Shown piece by piece: positions 60,447-64,000 of a stretch of DNA of 64,000 nucleotides. The stretch is from positions 186,001-250,000 of the forward strand of contig DBUB01000004.1 in assembly GCA_002307725.1 (NCBI GenBank), written 5' to 3'. This DNA comes from Alphaproteobacteria bacterium UBA1301. Its GTDB lineage: Bacteria > Pseudomonadota > Alphaproteobacteria > Micropepsales > Micropepsaceae. Positions within the stretch are counted from its first letter, which is position 1. Each line of letters begins with the position of its first letter. The notes under the pieces are model-generated. The model saw only the letters and a program-made list of their open reading frames with translations, was not told the DNA's origin and did not search any database. Made by a program: the position numbers and the translations under genes.

Positions 60447-62840
60447 TCAGCCCATTTCCACCACGACGGTATTGTCGTCCGTCAGCTTGTCAGCCGGGAT
60501 GAGGTTGCCGGGCAGCGCTTCGCCGTTGAGGGTGAGGCGCTTCACGCCCTTCTCAACGCCATGCAGATTGCGCATTTCGATCTTGACCGAGTGCCCGCGG
60601 AAACGGCGCGTAACCGCGAAGCCCTTCCAGTCTTTCGGGATACAGGGATCGACAACCAGCCCATGCCAATCGGCGCGAACACCGAGCACATATTGCGTGC
60701 CCGCGACATAGGCCCAGGCGGCGGACCCCGATAGCCATGGCACGCGGCTCGCACCCGCCCGTGGGCTCATCGGCGCATTGGTGAACTGGCTATAAACGTA
60801 AGGCTCGACCTCGCGCACCTCGGCCAGCGCATTCCACGCCGCCGGCATGGTGGCACGATAATACTGATAGGCTTTGGCACCGTGGCCGAGCATGGTTTCG
60901 GCGATCACCGCCCAGCCTTGGGTGTGGGTGAAGATGGCGCCGTTTTCCTTCATGCCCGGATTGAACAGCACTGCCCGCATCACCTTCATGCTGGTTTCAA
61001 CGAACGGCGGCGCGCACAGCATGACGCCGTGTTCGGTGGCGAGGTGCTTTTCGACCGACGCCATCGCTTGCGCCGCACGCGTCCCCGCCGCATGACCGGA
61101 GAACACCGCCCAGGTCTGGGTGTTGAGGAAGATGCGGCCTTCCGTTTGTTCGGCGCTGCCGTATTTGATGCCGTCGTCACCATAGCCGCGCAAATACCAT
61201 TCGCCATCCCAAGCGACGGTTTCGAGCAGGTGATCGCATTCGGCGAGCTTGCTCCCGGCCCACGCCTTTTCGGCCGCTGCACCGATCAGCCCGCAGATTT
61301 CCGCGTAGGTCGCAAGCGCAAAGCGAAGCTGGAACGCGACCATCACGGTCTCGCCTTTTTCGCCGAGGCGGATGCAGTCGTTCCAATCGGCCGATAAGCC
61401 ACAGGGCAGACCGTGGGCGCCGGAATGCTCCAGATTGAATTCGATGGCGCGGCGCAGATGGCCGAGCACGGTCGCTTCGCCCTTATCGGCGTAAGGCAGC
61501 ACCTTGTTCAGAAAATCGAAGTCGCCAGTTTCCTTGATATAGGCCGGCACCGTGTTGAACAGCCACATGCCGTCATCGGAACGCAGGTCTTCGTCCTTCG
61601 GCAGTTTCTCGGCGCCGGGGCGATGGGCGAATTGCTTGACGACCGGCATGGCGCCGCCGGTGGAAAGCTGGCCCGTCAGCATCAGCTCCAGCCGCTTCAC
61701 CGCTTCCTGCGGGATGGCATGCATGACGCCGAGCAGATCCTGCACGGTGTCGCGATAGCCGAGCCCGTCGCGTTCGCCAGCATAGATCAGCGACGCGGCG
61801 CGCGACCAAGCATAGGTGATAAGGCAGTTGAACGGCCCCCACATTGCCAGCATCGAATTGAACGCCGGATCTGGCGTTTCAGCCGTCAGCCCTTCGAGGC
61901 GGCCGTACCAATAGGCCTTAAGCCTCGCCAGTTCCGCGTCGATCTTCTGGGGACTTTCGAACTCCTTCGCCGCCGCCTTGCCTTCGACGTCCGCGCGGCC
62001 GACGCCCATCAAGACGACGAATTCCCTCGTCTCGCCGGGCGCGAGCGTGAGATCGGTTTGAAGCACGCCGCAACCGTTGTCGCCCGCGGCGAGCGAATTG
62101 GTGCAGCGGCCGGTCTCGACGACGCGCGGTTTGGCATAGGTGCCGTAGGTGCCGAGAAACGCGGTGCGGTCGGTGTCGAAGCCGGCGAGCGGGGCACCGA
62201 CCAGCGCCAGGAACGAGTGGCGGCCCTGGTCGGAATTTTCGAAATTGCCGGGATCGGGCGGAATGTGCACGTTGGTGCCGTGATCGATGATGCCGTCTTC
62301 CACCGCCATCGTCACGATGAACTGGCTGTACTGCAGGTTGGTGAGATCGTTGAACGACGACCAGTTCGAGGCATATTCGACATAGGTAAAGGCGGAAAGT
62401 CGGCGTGGCGTCTTGCCGGTATTGGTCAGCTTGACGCGCCAGACTTCCATGGTGCGCCCGAGCGGCACGAAATAGGTCGTTTCGGATTTGATGCCGGAAT
62501 ATTCGCTTGTGATGATCGTATAGGCGGTACCATGGCGGCATTCCGATTTGTACTGCTCCAGCGGCTTGCCGACCGGTTGCCAAGCGGCACTCCAGAAATC
62601 GCCGGTATCCTCGTCGCGCAGATAGATCGTGCGGCCCGGCTGGTCGAGCGGTACAAAATTGAAGCGGGCGCGCGTGAAGCGCCCTTGCGCCGCCGATTTG
62701 TAGAAGGAATAGCCACCGGCATTGTTGGTGATGATGGCGCCGTAGTCCGTCGAGCCGAGATAGTTCGACCACGAGCGCGGCGTATCGGGCCGCGTGATCA
62801 CATATTCACGCGCGGCGTCGTCGAAATGGCCATATTCCAT
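60447..62840 (-). CDS. GH94-family disaccharide phosphorylase
   Basis: This 797-residue enzyme of family GH94 cleaves beta-linked disaccharides with phosphate. It has an N-terminal beta-sandwich (about 1-290, opening with GHFDDAAREYVITRPDTPRS), a linker helix, an alpha/alpha barrel with LGYRDTVQDLLGVMHAIP and the catalytic aspartate region GLSADWNDCIRLG, and a jelly-roll C-terminus. The WNDC form recalls chitobiose-type enzymes, but cellobiose cannot be excluded. The transporter gene upstream starts beyond the window and ends 6 bases before this gene, so import and phosphorolysis are coupled. Confidence 0.88.
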   Translation of the reverse strand: MEYGHFDDAAREYVITRPDTPRSWSNYLGSTDYGAIITNNAGGYSFYKSAAQGRFTRARFNFVPLDQPGRTIYLRDEDTGDFWSAAWQPVGKPLEQYKSECRHGTAYTIITSEYSGIKSETTYFVPLGRTMEVWRVKLTNTGKTPRRLSAFTYVEYASNWSSFNDLTNLQYSQFIVTMAVEDGIIDHGTNVHIPPDPGNFENSDQGRHSFLALVGAPLAGFDTDRTAFLGTYGTYAKPRVVETGRCTNSLAAGDNGCGVLQTDLTLAPGETREFVVLMGVGRADVEGKAAAKEFESPQKIDAELARLKAYWYGRLEGLTAETPDPAFNSMLAMWGPFNCLITYAWSRAASLIYAGERDGLGYRDTVQDLLGVMHAIPQEAVKRLELMLTGQLSTGGAMPVVKQFAHRPGAEKLPKDEDLRSDDGMWLFNTVPAYIKETGDFDFLNKVLPYADKGEATVLGHLRRAIEFNLEHSGAHGLPCGLSADWNDCIRLGEKGETVMVAFQLRFALATYAEICGLIGAAAEKAWAGSKLAECDHLLETVAWDGEWYLRGYGDDGIKYGSAEQTEGRIFLNTQTWAVFSGHAAGTRAAQAMASVEKHLATEHGVMLCAPPFVETSMKVMRAVLFNPGMKENGAIFTHTQGWAVIAETMLGHGAKAYQYYRATMPAAWNALAEVREVEPYVYSQFTNAPMSPRAGASRVPWLSGSAAWAYVAGTQYVLGVRADWHGLVVDPCIPKDWKGFAVTRRFRGHSVKIEMRNLHGVEKGVKRLTLNGEALPGNLIPADKLTDDNTVVVEMG

Positions 62841-62846
62841 GGTCAG

Positions 62847-64000
62847 TTATCCGTTCTTGGCGTCGGCTTCTTTGACCGCACGCTTGGCCGCGAGTTCCGC
62901 GGTGATCGTCGGCATCTTGGATTCGAGCTTGTAGAACAACATGCCGAGGCCGCAGGCGAGCGCGCCGATCGCCGGCACCACCGCCATCAACAGGCGGATG
63001 CCTTCTTGGGCGTGGGCCGTCTGCACCATGTTGGCCTGATAGCCGTAGACGGCGAGCAGGTTCAGTGACAGCGCACCGCCGATCGCCCAGCCGAACTTGT
63101 TCGACATCCCCGAGGCCGAAAAGATGAGCCCAGTGGCGCGCCGCCCCGTTTTCCATTCGGAATAATCGGCACTATCGGCAAACATCGCCCAGAGCAGCGC
63201 CGCCGTCGGACCGGTGAAGATCGAATAGAGGAAGTGGAAGACATAGAGCAGCAGAAGCTGGTCGGGCCTGACCCAGAACGAGGCGACCAACGAAATCGCC
63301 CCCAGCACCATACAGCCGATGAACGCCTTCCTGCGGCCGGTGAACGGCGTGACGTACTGGATAAGGAACGTCGCCAGCAGCGAGGTGAGCGTGCCCATCA
63401 CGATGAAGGGGGCGGTGCCGAGTTCGCCGCCAAGGTGGATTGCCCAGCCGAACGGACCGGCGACGGTCATGTCGTTCATGTAGTATTTGAAGTAATAGAC
63501 CATCGACGAGCCGCGGATCGCGACGAAGAACACCTGCAAAATTCCGAGCCCGCACAGCATCAGCCACGGGATGTTGTGCACCAGATCGGTTAGGTCCTGT
63601 TTGGTAGAGGTCTTTTGCTTGAGGTCGGGCACGACGCGCTCGCGCGTGGTGGCAAAGGTGCCGAGGAACATCAACACCGCCACGATCGAGAACAGTCCGA
63701 CGGTCAGCATATAGCCTTGCTGCTTGTTGCCGTGGCCGAGGGCGGCGACCAGTGGCATGGCGAGCATGGCCACCACAAAGCCGGCGCCTTGGGCGAAGCT
63801 GAAGCGGTAGGCGGAAAGTTCGGTGCGCTCCTGCGGATCGGGTGAGATCACGCCCATCAGGGCGCCATAAGGAACATTGATCGCCGAATAGGCCAGCATC
63901 AACAGCGTCAGCGTGACGTAAGCCGAAATCAGCTTGCCGGTGTCGCTAAACGGCGGCGTCGTGAAGGCGAGCGTGGCGACGATGCCGAACGGCAGCGCCA
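62847..64000 (-). CDS. GPH-type sugar:cation symporter (5' end beyond window)
   Basis: This is a membrane transporter of the MFS_2/GPH (melibiose carrier-like) family. The visible part covers about 383 residues and starts mid-protein at the right edge (ALPFGIVATLAFTTPPFSDT). NVPYGALMGVISPDPQERTE is the hallmark loop, and later FADSADYSEWKTGRRATGLI. Around ten helices remain visible. The final stretch is a charged tail (SKMPTITAELAAKRAVKEAD). It probably imports the disaccharide used by the adjacent GH94 enzyme. Confidence 0.88.
   Translation of the reverse strand, partial: ALPFGIVATLAFTTPPFSDTGKLISAYVTLTLLMLAYSAINVPYGALMGVISPDPQERTELSAYRFSFAQGAGFVVAMLAMPLVAALGHGNKQQGYMLTVGLFSIVAVLMFLGTFATTRERVVPDLKQKTSTKQDLTDLVHNIPWLMLCGLGILQVFFVAIRGSSMVYYFKYYMNDMTVAGPFGWAIHLGGELGTAPFIVMGTLTSLLATFLIQYVTPFTGRRKAFIGCMVLGAISLVASFWVRPDQLLLLYVFHFLYSIFTGPTAALLWAMFADSADYSEWKTGRRATGLIFSASGMSNKFGWAIGGALSLNLLAVYGYQANMVQTAHAQEGIRLLMAVVPAIGALACGLGMLFYKLESKMPTITAELAAKRAVKEADAKNG

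Overview
The window is GC-rich bacterial chromosome from an alphaproteobacterium. The strongest evidence is the gene order yebC - ruvC - ruvA - ruvB - ybgC - tolQ - tolR - tolA - tolB - pal - cpoB - tilS - ftsH - (folP) - glmM. DUF2336, DUF2934 and DUF3861 proteins, hopanoid side-chain genes and alphaproteobacterial intergenic repeats agree with this. A pyruvate:ferredoxin-type oxidoreductase, hopanoid genes and sugar-degradation genes together would fit a fermentative, soil- or sediment-living lineage such as Rhizomicrobium/Micropepsales, but that placement is a guess.

Layout. 1-3.6 kb (minus): hpnI-hpnJ-hpnK, which build the glucosamine/cyclitol-ether head group of bacteriohopanepolyols; hpnK runs off the left edge. 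3.7-4.8 kb: an orphan AAA ATPase. 5-6.7 kb (minus): KDG kinase and KDPG aldolase, with a promoter and LacI-type operators upstream. 7.1-12 kb (plus): a DUF2336 protein, a UDP-glucuronate decarboxylase and a TPR/SPINDLY-type O-glycosyltransferase. 12.2-14 kb: tRNA-Gly(CCC), a LuxR solo and a small basic protein. 14-18 kb: a 1287-residue secreted LamG-like protein. 18.1-19.6 kb: a DUF2934 protein and an XRE-PBP regulator divergent from the kdp genes. 19.8-27.7 kb (plus): complete kdpFABCDE, preceded by an extra 27-residue membrane peptide. 27.7-31.6 kb: a CNNM/CorC-type protein, an SSS symporter and a CE2-like esterase. 31.7-36.6 kb (minus): a translationally coupled operon for a 2-oxoacid (probably pyruvate) oxidoreductase, whose first gene fuses the gamma subunit to a GltD-like NAD(P)/FAD module and a ferredoxin domain, and whose last gene is an XRE-cupin regulator. 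36.9-40.7 kb (plus): ClC antiporter, purA and a YkgJ-type cysteine-cluster protein. 40.6-57.8 kb (minus): thiD, glmM, folP, ftsH, tilS, the tol-pal set, ybgC, ruvB, a Phd/VapC toxin-antitoxin pair, ruvA, ruvC, a non-conserved 1.6-kb stretch and yebC. 58-64 kb: OpgC-like acyltransferase, DUF3861 protein, Vat-like acetyltransferase, GH94 phosphorylase and a GPH-type sugar symporter cut by the right edge.

The most unusual points are two interruptions of the conserved yebC-ruv-tol cluster. One is a toxin-antitoxin pair between ruvA and ruvB with its own promoter and a perfect 19-bp palindromic operator. The other is a segment of about 0.7 kb with two small genes, bounded by 28-bp direct repeats, between ruvC and yebC. 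Others are the three-part oxidoreductase fusion, a TolQ with a signal-like N-terminal extension, the second tiny peptide ahead of kdpF, and one intergenic repeat family present at least four times. No CRISPR array, rRNA operon, integrase, transposase or prophage was seen. Functions are assigned by reading protein sequence against remembered families; no search was run.
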